Below are positions 9,015 to 17,625 of a stretch of DNA of 64,000 bases, in pieces. Within the stretch, counting starts at the first letter, position 1. Each line of letters opens with the position of its first letter. The notes under the pieces were generated by a model. The model was not told the DNA's origin and searched no databases. It saw nothing but the letters and a program-made list of their open reading frames with translations. Origin of the DNA: an uncultured Sphingomonadaceae bacterium (GTDB lineage: Bacteria > Pseudomonadota > Alphaproteobacteria > Sphingomonadales > Sphingomonadaceae); assembly GCA_937996655.1 (NCBI GenBank), contig CALKUK010000011.1, positions 372,001 through 436,000 on the forward strand, written 5' to 3'. Both the position numbers and the translations under genes were made by a program.

Positions 9015-9509
9015 TCAGCTGATAAAGCAGGATGTAGGGCCTGCCGCGGCAAAGCCGATGGTGGTGCCCGATGCGCTATTGGCCTGACGGGGTTCAAGCG
9101 CAAAAGCCTGACACACCAGATCATAGCCGAGTTGCGACAGTGTCACGAACACACGGCGGCGATCTGTAGGGTCGATCTTGCGATCAATGAAGCCGTCTTT
9201 TTCGAGGCGTGTCAGATAGCGCAGCACGGTTGTCAGCGGGATGCGCGATTCGACGCCGATATCGGTGATGGCCAGATTATGGCCAAGCCGCTGTGCGCGT
9301 TCCAGCTCAAGAAGGATGTCCCAAGCCGCATCGCCGAAATAATTGACGCTGAAGGTGCGTTCCCGGCGGCGGCGCAGGCGGAGTTCGGCATCCACCGGAT
9401 GCAGCAATGATTCCGCAGTTGGTGAGGCGATGCGCTGTGAGAGCGTATTTAGGGCAGAGACGGTCTGGACGATGATATCTTGCATTTCGTCGTGTGAACC
9501 TTGGCTCAT
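9015..9509 (-). CDS. MarR-like winged-helix transcriptional regulator
   Basis: 164-aa DNA-binding protein. The core at residues about 58-130 reads as a winged helix: helix FGDAAWDILLELERA, then LAITDIGVESRI, a recognition helix PLTTVLRYLTRLEKDG (91-106) and a wing with DRRRVFVTLS (116-125), as in MarR-type proteins. An N-terminal extension of about 55 residues is basic near its end (RLRRRRERT). The start is the ATG at 9509 with AAGGA upstream; a longer frame has no support. It is transcribed alone, with its own terminator at 8964-8997. Two palindromes lie in its upstream region (9579-9592 and 9709-9736) and could be operators. Ligand and targets unknown. Confidence 0.78.
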   Translation of the reverse strand: MSQGSHDEMQDIIVQTVSALNTLSQRIASPTAESLLHPVDAELRLRRRRERTFSVNYFGDAAWDILLELERAQRLGHNLAITDIGVESRIPLTTVLRYLTRLEKDGFIDRKIDPTDRRRVFVTLSQLGYDLVCQAFALEPRQANSASGTTIGFAAAGPTSCFIS

Positions 9510-9578
9510 GTTACAGTTCCTTGTCGCCGGAAGCCGCCTTTCGGGCCCTCCGGAATTTGATTTCAACGGCTGTTACGC

Positions 9579-9592
9579 TTGTTCGGGAACAA
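9579..9592. promoter_or_regulatory. Palindrome TTGTTC-GG-GAACAA, possible operator
   Basis: A perfect 6-bp-arm palindrome with a 2-bp centre, 70 bp upstream of the MarR-like gene start. MarR-type repressors commonly bind such sites to control themselves, so autoregulation is a reasonable inference. Nothing further in the sequence proves it. Confidence 0.35.
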
Positions 9593-9708
9593 TCCCCGAC
9601 TACACATGACGGCGGCGGTGCAGTGGCTTGTGACCTGCTATCTGGCTGAAGGTTGGATGCCCCGCTGTCGAACCATAGGTAAACTATCGGAGGCAATTCT
9701 CACCATAT

Positions 9709-9736
9709 CGTAGATATACCCATTCGTATTTCTACG
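9709..9736. promoter_or_regulatory. 28-bp palindrome, possible operator
   Basis: Arms CGTAGA-T-ATAC (9709-9719) and GTAT-T-TCTACG (9726-9736) are reverse complements except at one position, around a 6-bp centre. It lies in AT-rich sequence 15 bp past the SDR stop and 200 bp upstream of the regulator gene. It has the form of a dimeric regulator's binding site and may mark the promoter of the 9015-9509 gene. Confidence 0.4.
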
Positions 9737-9750
9737 TATGCGCAGCACCT

Positions 9751-10443
9751 TTAGCGGACGTAGCTGGCGCCGTTCACATCCAGAACGGCGCCTGTCATTG
9801 AGGGCGGGGCCTTGAGGGCGCAGAAAGCGACCATCTCGGCGACCTCTTCCGGCATGGCCACGCGGCCGAGCGGAATATCTGCCAGCAATTTGTCACCGCC
9901 ACGGCTGGCCAGATAATCCTCGGCCATGCCCGTCATCGTGAAGCCTGGGCAGATGGCATAAGCGAGAATGCCTTGCCCGGCATAAGCGCGCGCGATCGAC
10001 TTGGTCATCGCGACCATCCCACCTTTAGACGCTGCATAGTGCCAGTGCAGGGGGGAATCGCCGCGATAGGCGGCGCGGCTGGCGATGTTGATGATGCGGC
10101 CCTCGGCCTTGCGCGCCTGCCAATGTAAAACGGCCCGGCGGCACAACAGGGCAGAGGATGTCAGGTTGATCTGCATCGTCCGTTCCCACCCGGATAGCCA
10201 ATCCGCCTCATCCGCTGTGAGGGGATTTTCTTCAAACACCCCGGCATTGTTGATGAGCACATCGACCTGCCCGTCGAGGGCGGAGAGCCCGGCCTCCCAA
10301 AGATCCGCCGCGCCGCCATCGCTCGAAAGATCAAAATCTTTGCTGGAGACTGCAAAAACACGCGCATCCTCTTGTTCAAAACGGGTGCGAATGGCCGCGC
10401 CAATCCCGCGGGAGGCGCCGGTGATGATGATGTTTGTGGTCAT
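9751..10443 (-). CDS. Short-chain dehydrogenase/reductase
   Basis: NAD(P)-dependent oxidoreductase of the classical SDR family, 230 aa. The cofactor-binding motif TGASRGIG is at residues 8-15, NNAG follows in the middle of the fold (VLINNAGVF), and the catalytic YxxxK is HYAASKGG near residue 150. The C-terminus resembles 3-oxoacyl-ACP reductase type SDRs (GAVLDVNGASYVR), but substrate cannot be assigned. The ATG at 10443 has AAGGGG five bases upstream. It is divergent from the sdh cluster with about 100 bp between. Confidence 0.88.
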   Translation of the reverse strand: MTTNIIITGASRGIGAAIRTRFEQEDARVFAVSSKDFDLSSDGGAADLWEAGLSALDGQVDVLINNAGVFEENPLTADEADWLSGWERTMQINLTSSALLCRRAVLHWQARKAEGRIINIASRAAYRGDSPLHWHYAASKGGMVAMTKSIARAYAGQGILAYAICPGFTMTGMAEDYLASRGGDKLLADIPLGRVAMPEEVAEMVAFCALKAPPSMTGAVLDVNGASYVR

Positions 10444-10546
10444 ATCGACCCCTTAACCGATGTGTCCCTTGGGGCAAAGGCAGTTGCGCCGCCCGTATGA
10501 CGCGTTAAGGGGAACGCGACGAACCGACATAAGACAGGGAATGATC

Positions 10547-10942
10547 ATGGCGCAAAACCGCGCAAGGCCGCTCTCGCCGCACCTGACGATCTGGAAATGG
10601 GGCGCCAACATGGCCGCCTCCATCATGCACCGCGTGACCGGAACCGGGCTGGCGACCGTTGGTGTGCTTGTTTTGACATGGTGGCTGGTCGCCGCCGCAT
10701 CGGGACAGAAATCATACGATTACTTCCTCGGATGGGCCGCTCATCCGCTCGGCCGATTCGTTCTGATCGGTTTGAGCTGGGCCTTCTTCCAGCATCTCGG
10801 TTCGGGCCTTCGCCACTTCGTTCTCGATGTGGGTGCGGGCTATGAACTCAACACCAACCGCTTCTGGGCGCGCGCAACCTTCGTCTTTGGCGTTGTGATG
10901 ACAGCCGCGCTCTGGGGCTATCTGCTGTTCGTGAAGGGATAA
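10547..10942 (+). CDS. sdhC: Succinate dehydrogenase cytochrome b556 subunit
   Basis: Membrane anchor subunit of complex II, 131 aa, binding haem b and ubiquinone with SdhD. The N-terminus PLSPHLTIWKW and SIMHRVTGTGL are family signatures, and three membrane segments follow. The likely haem-ligand histidine is in GLRHFVLDVG. I chose the ATG at 10547, with AGGGA six bases before it; the ATG two codons earlier is too close to that site. First gene of sdhC-sdhD-sdhA, four bases before sdhD. Confidence 0.95.
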   Translation: MAQNRARPLSPHLTIWKWGANMAASIMHRVTGTGLATVGVLVLTWWLVAAASGQKSYDYFLGWAAHPLGRFVLIGLSWAFFQHLGSGLRHFVLDVGAGYELNTNRFWARATFVFGVVMTAALWGYLLFVKG

Positions 10943-10946
10943 GGCG

Positions 10947-11336
10947 ATGGGAACCGGAACAGGTCTGGGCCGCGTCCGCGGTCTCGGTTCGGCAAAACAT
11001 GGCGGCGCGCATTGGGTGCTGCACCGCATGACAGCGGTCGGTAATCTGCTGCTGCTGCCCTGGCTGCTCATCTCGCTCGTGCGCTTGCCGACTTATGACT
11101 ACACCACCGTCACCACCTGGCTGGCGCAGCCGATGGCCGCCGTGCCGATGATGCTGCTTGTCATTTCGGTCTTCTGGCACTTCCGGATCGGCCTTCAGGT
11201 CGTGATCGAAGATTACGTTCACGAAGAAGGCACGAAGTTCGCCAGCCTGACGGCGCTGACCTTCTACACACTCGGTGCCGCAGCCTTCGCGCTGTTCGCC
11301 ATTGCCAAGATTGCTCTGACGGGGACACCCAACTGA
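10947..11336 (+). CDS. sdhD: Succinate dehydrogenase hydrophobic membrane anchor subunit
   Basis: Second membrane anchor of complex II, 129 aa with three membrane segments. Family features are [18 protein letters not shown] near the start and [17 protein letters not shown], which carries the histidine expected near haem or quinone. Its stop shares one base with the sdhA start, so translation is probably coupled. It anchors the SdhAB catalytic part to the inner membrane. Confidence 0.95.
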   Translation: MGTGTGLGRVRGLGSAKHGGAHWVLHRMTAVGNLLLLPWLLISLVRLPTYDYTTVTTWLAQPMAAVPMMLLVISVFWHFRIGLQVVIEDYVHEEGTKFASLTALTFYTLGAAAFALFAIAKIALTGTPN

Positions 11337-13150
11337 TGTCCGAAGCCTATAAGATCATTGATCACACCTATGACGTTGTTGTTGTCGGCGCCGGGGGCTC
11401 CGGCCTGCGCGCGACAATGGGCGCGGCAGAAGCCGGCCTGAAGACGGCCTGCATCACCAAAGTCTTCCCGACGCGCAGCCACACGGTTGCAGCGCAGGGC
11501 GGGATTGCAGCGTCGCTCGGCAACAATTCCCCCGATCACTGGACCTGGCATATGTACGACACCGTGAAGGGGTCGGACTGGCTGGGTGACCAGGACGCTA
11601 TTGAATATATGGTGCGTGAAGCACCTGCCGCTGTGTATGAGCTGGAGCACGCCGGCGTGCCCTTCAGCCGCAACGACAATGGCACGATCTACCAGCGCCC
11701 CTTTGGTGGCCATATGCAGAATATGGGCGAAGGCCCGCCGGTGCAGCGCACCTGCGCTGCTGCTGACCGTACCGGCCATGCCATGCTTCACGCGCTCTAT
11801 CAGCAGAGCCTGAAGTACGATGCGGACTTCTACATCGAATATTTCGCGCTCGACCTCATCATGGAAGACGGCCCCGATGGTCCGGAATGCCGTGGCGTTA
11901 TCGCCATGTGCATGGAAGACGGGACGATCCATCGCTTCCGCGCCCAGTCGGTCGTTCTCGCAACCGGCGGCTATGGCCGTGCCTATTTCTCGGCAACGTC
12001 GGCGCATACCTGCACGGGTGATGGCGGTGGCATGGTGTTGCGCGCCGGCCTGCCGTTGCAGGATCTGGAATTCGTTCAGTTCCACCCGACCGGCATTTAC
12101 GGCGCAGGTGTGCTCATCACTGAAGGTGCGCGCGGCGAAGGTGGCTACCTGACCAACTCCGAAGGTGAGCGTTTCATGGAACGCTATGCTCCTTCGGCCA
12201 AGGACCTCGCCTCGCGTGACGTCGTGTCGCGCTCCATGGCCATGGAAATGCGCGAAGGCCGCGGCGTTGGCCCGAACAAGGATCACATCTTCCTTCACCT
12301 TGATCACATTGATCCCAAGGTGCTGGCAGAGCGCCTTCCCGGCATCACCGAAAGCGGCAAGATCTTTGCCGGCGTGGACCTCACGCGCCAGCCGCTGCCG
12401 GTCTGCCCGACCGTCCATTACAATATGGGTGGCATCCCCTGTAACTATCACGGCCAGGTCGTGACGAAGAAGGACGGCAATGACGATCACGTCGTGCCCG
12501 GCCTTTACGCTGTTGGTGAAGCTGCTTGTGTGTCGGTCCATGGCGCCAACCGCCTTGGCTCCAACTCGTTGATCGACCTTGTGGTGTTCGGCCGCGCAAC
12601 CGGCCTGCATCTGAAGGAAACGTTGAAGGCAGGGGCTGCCCAGAAGCCGCTGCCGGCCAACGCGACAGACCTTCCGCTCGCCCGTGTCGAAAAGTTCCGC
12701 AATGCCAAGGGCGGATCGCCCACGGCAGACATCCGCCTCGACATGCAGCGCACCATGCAGAAGCACGCTGCCGTGTTCCGCGACAGCGCGCTGCTCTCCG
12801 AAGGTGTGGACCTGATGCGTAAGGTCAACAAGCGTCTGGAAGACGTTGCTGTGACCGACCGCAGCCTCATCTGGAACACCGACCTTATCGAAACGCTGGA
12901 ACTCGACAATCTGATGTCGCAGGCTGTCTGCACCATGGAGAGCGCGGAAAACCGCAAGGAATCTCGCGGTGCCCACGCACATGAAGACTTCCCGGATCGG
13001 GATGACAAGAACTGGATGAACCACACCGTCAGCTGGTTTGAAGGCTGGGGCGGCAATGGTGGCACGGTCACGCTCGATAGCCGTGGCGTGCACAATTACA
13101 CGCTCACCGACGAAGTCGAGTACATCAAGCCCAAGGCCCGCGTTTACTGA
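11336..13150 (+). CDS. sdhA: Succinate dehydrogenase flavoprotein subunit
   Basis: Catalytic subunit that oxidises succinate to fumarate with covalently bound FAD; 604 aa. The FAD-binding [17 protein letters not shown] starts near residue 18. His49 in [11 protein letters not shown] is the family's FAD attachment histidine. The substrate/capping region is intact through [22 protein letters not shown] attachment in this family needs SdhE, whose gene is at 61592-61858. The electron acceptor subunit SdhB, normally encoded right after sdhA, is missing here; a small membrane protein and fumA follow instead. Confidence 0.98.
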   Translation: MSEAYKIIDHTYDVVVVGAGGSGLRATMGAAEAGLKTACITKVFPTRSHTVAAQGGIAASLGNNSPDHWTWHMYDTVKGSDWLGDQDAIEYMVREAPAAVYELEHAGVPFSRNDNGTIYQRPFGGHMQNMGEGPPVQRTCAAADRTGHAMLHALYQQSLKYDADFYIEYFALDLIMEDGPDGPECRGVIAMCMEDGTIHRFRAQSVVLATGGYGRAYFSATSAHTCTGDGGGMVLRAGLPLQDLEFVQFHPTGIYGAGVLITEGARGEGGYLTNSEGERFMERYAPSAKDLASRDVVSRSMAMEMREGRGVGPNKDHIFLHLDHIDPKVLAERLPGITESGKIFAGVDLTRQPLPVCPTVHYNMGGIPCNYHGQVVTKKDGNDDHVVPGLYAVGEAACVSVHGANRLGSNSLIDLVVFGRATGLHLKETLKAGAAQKPLPANATDLPLARVEKFRNAKGGSPTADIRLDMQRTMQKHAAVFRDSALLSEGVDLMRKVNKRLEDVAVTDRSLIWNTDLIETLELDNLMSQAVCTMESAENRKESRGAHAHEDFPDRDDKNWMNHTVSWFEGWGGNGGTVTLDSRGVHNYTLTDEVEYIKPKARVY

Positions 13151-13179
13151 GGGCAATCTGAAACGGGGGGAGGGGCGCC

Positions 13180-13422
13180 ATGTGGATCATCCTTGCGGCG
13201 CTCCTCCTTTTCGCTTTCCTTTCCACAGCTAGGTTCGCCACGCCCGCCCAACAGGCGGCAACTCCCGCACGCGTCCAGCGCATCGTTTTCTGGTGCTGGC
13301 TGGTGTTGGGCCCAATGGCCATCTGGATGGCATGGGATGCGGGCGGGCCCGTCTGGGATATCGTCATGCTTGGCGTGACAGCGTTTGTGCTTGTGGACAG
13401 TCGCCGCAAGGGATGGGCATAG
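13180..13422 (+). CDS. Small membrane protein of unknown function (80 aa)
   Basis: 80-aa protein with two or three hydrophobic stretches (about residues 2-16, 34-50 and 58-72) and a short basic tail (DSRRKGWA). A very purine-rich ribosome site (GGGGGGAGGGG) lies just before the ATG. It starts 29 bp after sdhA, in the position where sdhB is usual, and is probably on the same transcript. I do not recognise a family. The first hydrophobic stretch could act as a signal anchor. Whether it has anything to do with complex II is open. Confidence 0.65.
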   Translation: MWIILAALLLFAFLSTARFATPAQQAATPARVQRIVFWCWLVLGPMAIWMAWDAGGPVWDIVMLGVTAFVLVDSRRKGWA

Positions 13423-13756
13423 GCCCGTCTCACGGATTTTCGCTGTCCTACACGCGGTTAAGTGTGCAATGACCATGACACTGGATTCATCGGAGTCCCG
13501 CCGTGCAATTCGACCTTTCCATCACTCCGCGAATTTTTGCTCACCCCGCTGCGGCTAGGCTCAACTGCGCCTCGCCAAGTCTCGCGCCACTCCCCGCGTG
13601 CGGGAGGGCCTGACTAAGCCCCCACGTATTTCTGCGGCTTGAGGCCCTCAACTTCCTCCACTTCCGCAACTTTGCCACCTTTCGCGTCCCGCCATTGTCC
13701 GCGCCCTTTTGCCTCGCTAAGGCACCACAGAAATTCGGGCCAACAGGACACGCATC
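13423..13756. other. 334-bp intergenic region before fumA
   Basis: No credible gene, RNA or terminator seen. The sequence is C-rich on the plus strand. The one hairpin-like spot (near 13590-13606) has a loop of about two bases and is not persuasive. The region must hold the fumA promoter if fumA is not read through from sdhA; I could not pick a convincing -35/-10 pair. Confidence 0.5.
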
Positions 13757-15280
13757 ATGACCGTCACCATCCGCGAATCCGACATTATCGACAGCGTCGC
13801 CGACGCGTTGCAGTTCATCAGCTACTTTCACCCGATGGACTATATCCGCGCACTGGGCGAAGCGTATAAGAAGGAACAGGGCCCGGCCGCCAAGGATGCG
13901 ATTGCGCAGATCCTGACCAACAGCCGCATGTGCGCCGAAGGGCACCGCCCGATCTGTCAGGACACCGGCATCGTTACCGTCATCGTGAAATGGGGCCAGC
14001 AGTGCGTGCTGGAATCGGGCCGCTCGCTTCAAGAAGTCATCGATGATGGCGTCCGCCGCGCATATTTGCTGCCGGAGAACAAGCTGCGCGCCTCGATCCT
14101 CGCCGATCCGGCCTTCACCCGCGTCAACACGCGCGACAACACGCCGTCCGTCGTCCACCTTGAAATGGTGCCCGGTGACAAGGTGACGTTTGACGTCGCG
14201 GCAAAGGGGGGCGGGTCTGAAAACAAGACCAAGTTCAAGATGATGAACCCGGGTGATTCCATCGTGGACTGGGTGCTCGACATGGTCCCGCAAATGGGTG
14301 CCGGCTGGTGCCCGCCGGGGATGCTCGGCATCGGTATTGGCGGCACGGCGGAAAAGGCAATGGTCCTCGCCAAGGAAAGCCTGATGGGCAGCATCGACAT
14401 GGCGGAATTGAAGGCCCGCGGGCCGCAGAACGACATTGAACGGCTGCGCATCGAGATTTTCGACAAGGTCAACGCGCTCGGCATCGGCGCGCAGGGGCTG
14501 GGTGGTCTCGCCACGATCCTCGACGTGAAGATCATGGATTATCCGACACATGCGGCGTCCAAACCGGTCGCGATGATCCCCAATTGCGCGGCCACGCGCC
14601 ATGCACACTTCACGCTCGATGGCTCCGGCCCCAAATATCTCGAAGCGCCGAACCTTGAGGAATGGCCCAAGGTGGAATGGGCGCCCGACAGTGCGGCCAA
14701 GCGCGTCGATCTCGACACGCTGACACCTGCCGAAGTGCAGGGCTGGAAGGCGGGCGACCGCCTGCTCCTCAATGGCAAGATGCTCACCGGGCGCGATGCG
14801 GCGCACAAGCGCATCAAGGATATGCTGGCCAAGGGCGAAGATCTGCCCGTCAGCTTTAAGGGGCGGATGATCTATTATGTCGGCCCGGTTGATCCTGTGG
14901 GTGAGGAAATCGTCGGTCCGGCAGGTCCCACGACCGCAACCCGCATGGACAGCTTCATGGACATGATGCTTGAGCAAGGCTTGCTCGGCTGCGTCGGCAA
15001 GGCGGAACGTGGTGCTGCGGCTACACAGGCGATTGCCAAGCACAAATCGGCCTATCTGATGGCCGTCGGTGGGGCAGCCTATCTCGTCGCCCGCGCCATC
15101 AAGGGCAGCAAAGTCGTTGGCTTTGAAGACCTCGGCATGGAAGCCATTTACGAGTTTGAGGTGAAGGACTTCCCGGTAACTGTGGCAGTCGACAGTAGCG
15201 GTGAGAACGTCCACACCACGGCACCGCTCATCTGGAAAAAGAAGATCGCAGAAGAGGGGCTGTTGCAACCGGCAGAGTAA
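13757..15280 (+). CDS. fumA: Fumarate hydratase, class I (iron-sulfur)
   Basis: Hydrates fumarate to malate in the TCA cycle using an oxygen-sensitive 4Fe-4S cluster. 507 aa, a fusion of the TtdA-like alpha domain and TtdB-like beta domain as in FumA/FumB. Three cysteines in class I cluster contexts are present: ICQDTG (Cys67), GWCPPGMLG and PNCAATRHAHF. The C-terminal domain contains GKMLTGRDAAHKRI and VGPAGPTTATRMD. The ATG at 13757 has AGGACA upstream. Placed after sdhCDA, it makes the next enzyme of the cycle. Confidence 0.96.
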   Translation: MTVTIRESDIIDSVADALQFISYFHPMDYIRALGEAYKKEQGPAAKDAIAQILTNSRMCAEGHRPICQDTGIVTVIVKWGQQCVLESGRSLQEVIDDGVRRAYLLPENKLRASILADPAFTRVNTRDNTPSVVHLEMVPGDKVTFDVAAKGGGSENKTKFKMMNPGDSIVDWVLDMVPQMGAGWCPPGMLGIGIGGTAEKAMVLAKESLMGSIDMAELKARGPQNDIERLRIEIFDKVNALGIGAQGLGGLATILDVKIMDYPTHAASKPVAMIPNCAATRHAHFTLDGSGPKYLEAPNLEEWPKVEWAPDSAAKRVDLDTLTPAEVQGWKAGDRLLLNGKMLTGRDAAHKRIKDMLAKGEDLPVSFKGRMIYYVGPVDPVGEEIVGPAGPTTATRMDSFMDMMLEQGLLGCVGKAERGAAATQAIAKHKSAYLMAVGGAAYLVARAIKGSKVVGFEDLGMEAIYEFEVKDFPVTVAVDSSGENVHTTAPLIWKKKIAEEGLLQPAE

Positions 15281-15309
15281 GCCGCGGGGGACGCCGAAAG
15301 GGAGAGACT

Positions 15310-16227
15310 ATGCCAGAGATCGTCTTGCATCATTACGAAACGTCGCCATTCGCGGAGATGGTGCGCGTGGCCCTGGGGCTGAAAGGCCTGCGCTGGCGTT
15401 CTGTCATCATCCCCAACATGATGCCAAAGCCCGATCTGGTCGAACTGACCGGGGGCTATGCCCGTACGCCTGTGCTGCAGATCAATGCGGAAATCTATTG
15501 CGACACGGCTGCCATTCTCGATGCGTTGGAACGGCATCAGCCGCAACCAAGCTTTTATCCTGCTCCACTTGGAGACCTTCACCGGATGGTTTCAGGCTGG
15601 ACGGGCGGGGCGCAATTTGGCGCCCATGTCGGCGCGGCCATGCGCAACATTCCCTCAGACGTCCTTGGGCCGGGCTTTGCCGAGGATCGCAAACGCCGGT
15701 TCGTCGGGTTTGATTTCAACAAGATGCCTTTCGTCGCGCCGCATCTGGAAACGCAGGTGACGGTTGCGGCAGACTGGCTGGAGTCTGTTCTGAAGGATGG
15801 ACGTGCGTTCATCGGTGGCGATGCGCCGGGACATGGGGATTTGGGCCTTTACATGAACCTTTGGTTCCTGATCGTCATGCCTTTTGCCAAACCATTCGCG
15901 GACGGTATTTTTGCCCGTCCCGCTTTGAAGACGTGGTTTGATCGGGTCAGCGCCTTCGGCCATGGCGAGGCTGTTCCAACCAACGCACAGGACGCAATTG
16001 ATATCGCCAATGCCAGCGCGCCAGCCGACATCTCGGGGCCTGTTGAAGCCGGGCAGACCGTCGGTCAGGCTGTGTGCATCCAGACAGAACAGTCCGGTGA
16101 TGATCCTGTGGAAGGCTCGCTGTTGCGTTGTAGCTCGCAGGGGATCGTCATCCGCCGCGAAAGCGCAAAGGCCGGTCCGCTCAATGTCCATTTTCCGCGA
16201 ATGGGTCAGATCGTCATTGCAGCCTAG
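15310..16227 (+). CDS. Glutathione S-transferase family protein
   Basis: 305 aa. The N-terminal 75 residues form a thioredoxin-like GST domain (HHYETSPFAEMVRVALGL, then the cis-proline region YARTPVLQINAEIYCDTAAI). The middle is helical GST-C-like. The last 80 or so residues (from DISGPVEAGQTV) are not part of a usual GST and may form a small extra domain. No CxxC; the likely active-site residue is a Ser or Tyr near residues 9-12. GGGAGAG precedes the ATG. Substrate unknown. It is 29 bp after fumA and 13 bp before the transporter gene, so it could be co-transcribed. Confidence 0.82.
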   Translation: MPEIVLHHYETSPFAEMVRVALGLKGLRWRSVIIPNMMPKPDLVELTGGYARTPVLQINAEIYCDTAAILDALERHQPQPSFYPAPLGDLHRMVSGWTGGAQFGAHVGAAMRNIPSDVLGPGFAEDRKRRFVGFDFNKMPFVAPHLETQVTVAADWLESVLKDGRAFIGGDAPGHGDLGLYMNLWFLIVMPFAKPFADGIFARPALKTWFDRVSAFGHGEAVPTNAQDAIDIANASAPADISGPVEAGQTVGQAVCIQTEQSGDDPVEGSLLRCSSQGIVIRRESAKAGPLNVHFPRMGQIVIAA

Positions 16228-16240
16228 CTTGCGTGCCTGA

Positions 16241-17134
16241 GTGATCTGGCTTCCCGCCACATTTCTCGCCGCGTTGCTCCAGTCCTGGCGGACGGCGGTG
16301 CAGCAGCGGGTGCGCGGACAGTTGTCGCTGAATGCGGCAGGGCTGGTGCGCTATCTGTACGGCCTGCCGGTCGGCATGGCGCTGCTCTCCGGCTATCTCG
16401 CCGCCACCGGTGCGGCGCTGCCCGATATTGGCGCCACCTTCTGGCTCTATGCGCTGGCCGCCGGTTTTGCCCAGATCATCGGCACAAATTTGCTGCTGAT
16501 GGCTTTTGGCTATCGCAACTATGTGGCGGGCACAGCCTTTGCGAAAACCGAAGCCATTCAGGGCGCGGTGCTGGCGATGGTGCTTTTGGGGGAACATCTA
16601 AGCGCGCTGACATGGATGGGGATCGGCATCGGCGTGGCCGGTGTGATGGTTGTGTCAGCGGCAGGCGCGCGGTTTCGTCTGGCTGATCTCTTGCAGCCCG
16701 CGGCGTTATGCGGCCTTGGCGCGGGGTTCGGCTTCACAATGACGTCGATTTTTGTGAAGTCGGCAACGTTTGACATCGCGACATCGGACAAGGTTCTGGC
16801 GGCTTTGCTCACGCTGGTTGCGGTGCAGGCGGGGCAAACGGCGATGCAGGGCAGCTATGTCGTTTGGAAGGAACCTGCCGAGCTGAAAAAGGTGGCGGTA
16901 ACCTGGCGGACATCGGGGCAGGTGGGGCTCCTCGCGGCCTTGGGGTCTGCCTGTTGGTTCACAGGCTTTGCCACGGCACCGGTGGCGCTCGTCCGTGCGG
17001 TTGGGCAGGTTGAGGTGATCTTCACGCTTGGGTTCAGCAGGCTCTATTTGCGGGAACCGATGCACCGTCATGACGTCATCGGGCTGGTGCTGATTGGTGC
17101 CGGTGTCGCCACGGCGCTGGCCGGAGGGTTGTAA
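16241..17134 (+). CDS. EamA/DMT-type membrane transporter
   Basis: 297 aa with about ten hydrophobic segments in two homologous halves, typical of the drug/metabolite transporter (EamA) superfamily. Supporting segments are TAFAKTEAIQGAVLAMVLLG at the end of the first half and VRAVGQVEVIFTLGFSRLYL in the second. The GTG at 16241 is the only good start near the first membrane segment; no clear ribosome site is visible. Probably an exporter of a small metabolite, substrate unknown. It is 13 bp after the GST-like gene. Confidence 0.82.
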   Translation: MIWLPATFLAALLQSWRTAVQQRVRGQLSLNAAGLVRYLYGLPVGMALLSGYLAATGAALPDIGATFWLYALAAGFAQIIGTNLLLMAFGYRNYVAGTAFAKTEAIQGAVLAMVLLGEHLSALTWMGIGIGVAGVMVVSAAGARFRLADLLQPAALCGLGAGFGFTMTSIFVKSATFDIATSDKVLAALLTLVAVQAGQTAMQGSYVVWKEPAELKKVAVTWRTSGQVGLLAALGSACWFTGFATAPVALVRAVGQVEVIFTLGFSRLYLREPMHRHDVIGLVLIGAGVATALAGGL

Positions 17135-17217
17135 AGGCTCCTGAAACCATTCGTCGCAATTCCCGCGCAACATCGATTGTATAAATACGACATGATAATG
17201 TTAGGGGACGCAAGGTC

Positions 17218-17625
17218 ATGGAACGGGAGCTGCCGTCAAAGCGTGTGCTGAACAAGGCGCGCATCCTGCATTATGAAAAGGAACTGAAGACCCTTCTGCG
17301 CCGTCAGTTGGACAAGGTTGAGCCCGGGTTGGTTGCGGCGGACGATGGACGGGAGCGGGAAGTGGCCAGCGGGCGGATCGACATCACCGCACGGGATGCG
17401 GACGGAAACTTTGTCGTGATCGAACTGAAGGCGGGGCCATGTCCCGCAGGTGCGCTTGAACAGGTTCTGGGCTATTCAAGCGATCTGGAGGAGGAAACCG
17501 GCACACGGTGCCGCGCGGTGCTCGTCGCGTCGGAATTCTCGCTGAGGCAGAGGTCTGCCGCAAAGCGGGCGCGGGACATGCACCTTGTTACCTATCAGGT
17601 CGAACATATGGACTTTGGAGGATAG
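17218..17625 (+). CDS. NucS/EndoMS C-terminal-domain-like nuclease, stand-alone
   Basis: 135-aa protein matching only the PD-(D/E)xK nuclease domain of the NucS family. Active-site order is Asp55 in SGRIDITARD, Glu69 and Lys71 in VVIELKAG, and Gln82 in ALEQVLGY. The N-terminal 45 residues (basic, YEKELKTLLRRQLDKV) replace the usual DNA-binding domain of NucS. NucS proteins cut mismatched or branched DNA; whether this short form does so is unknown. AT-rich sequence upstream (17175-17200) could hold a promoter. Its 3' end overlaps the convergent serine hydrolase gene by 38 bp. Confidence 0.72.
   Translation: MERELPSKRVLNKARILHYEKELKTLLRRQLDKVEPGLVAADDGREREVASGRIDITARDADGNFVVIELKAGPCPAGALEQVLGYSSDLEEETGTRCRAVLVASEFSLRQRSAAKRARDMHLVTYQVEHMDFGG

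Noticed and set aside
11264..13156. Open frame of 630 codons antisense to sdhA
   Set aside because: It is a mirror of sdhA codon use in GC-rich DNA. The translation is low-complexity with no family features, while sdhA is certain.
13588..13608. Hairpin as a terminator after the small membrane protein
   Set aside because: The loop would be only two bases, and there is no T-run.
13541..15268. Antisense frame across fumA
   Set aside because: No ribosome site or conserved segment; it covers a certain gene.
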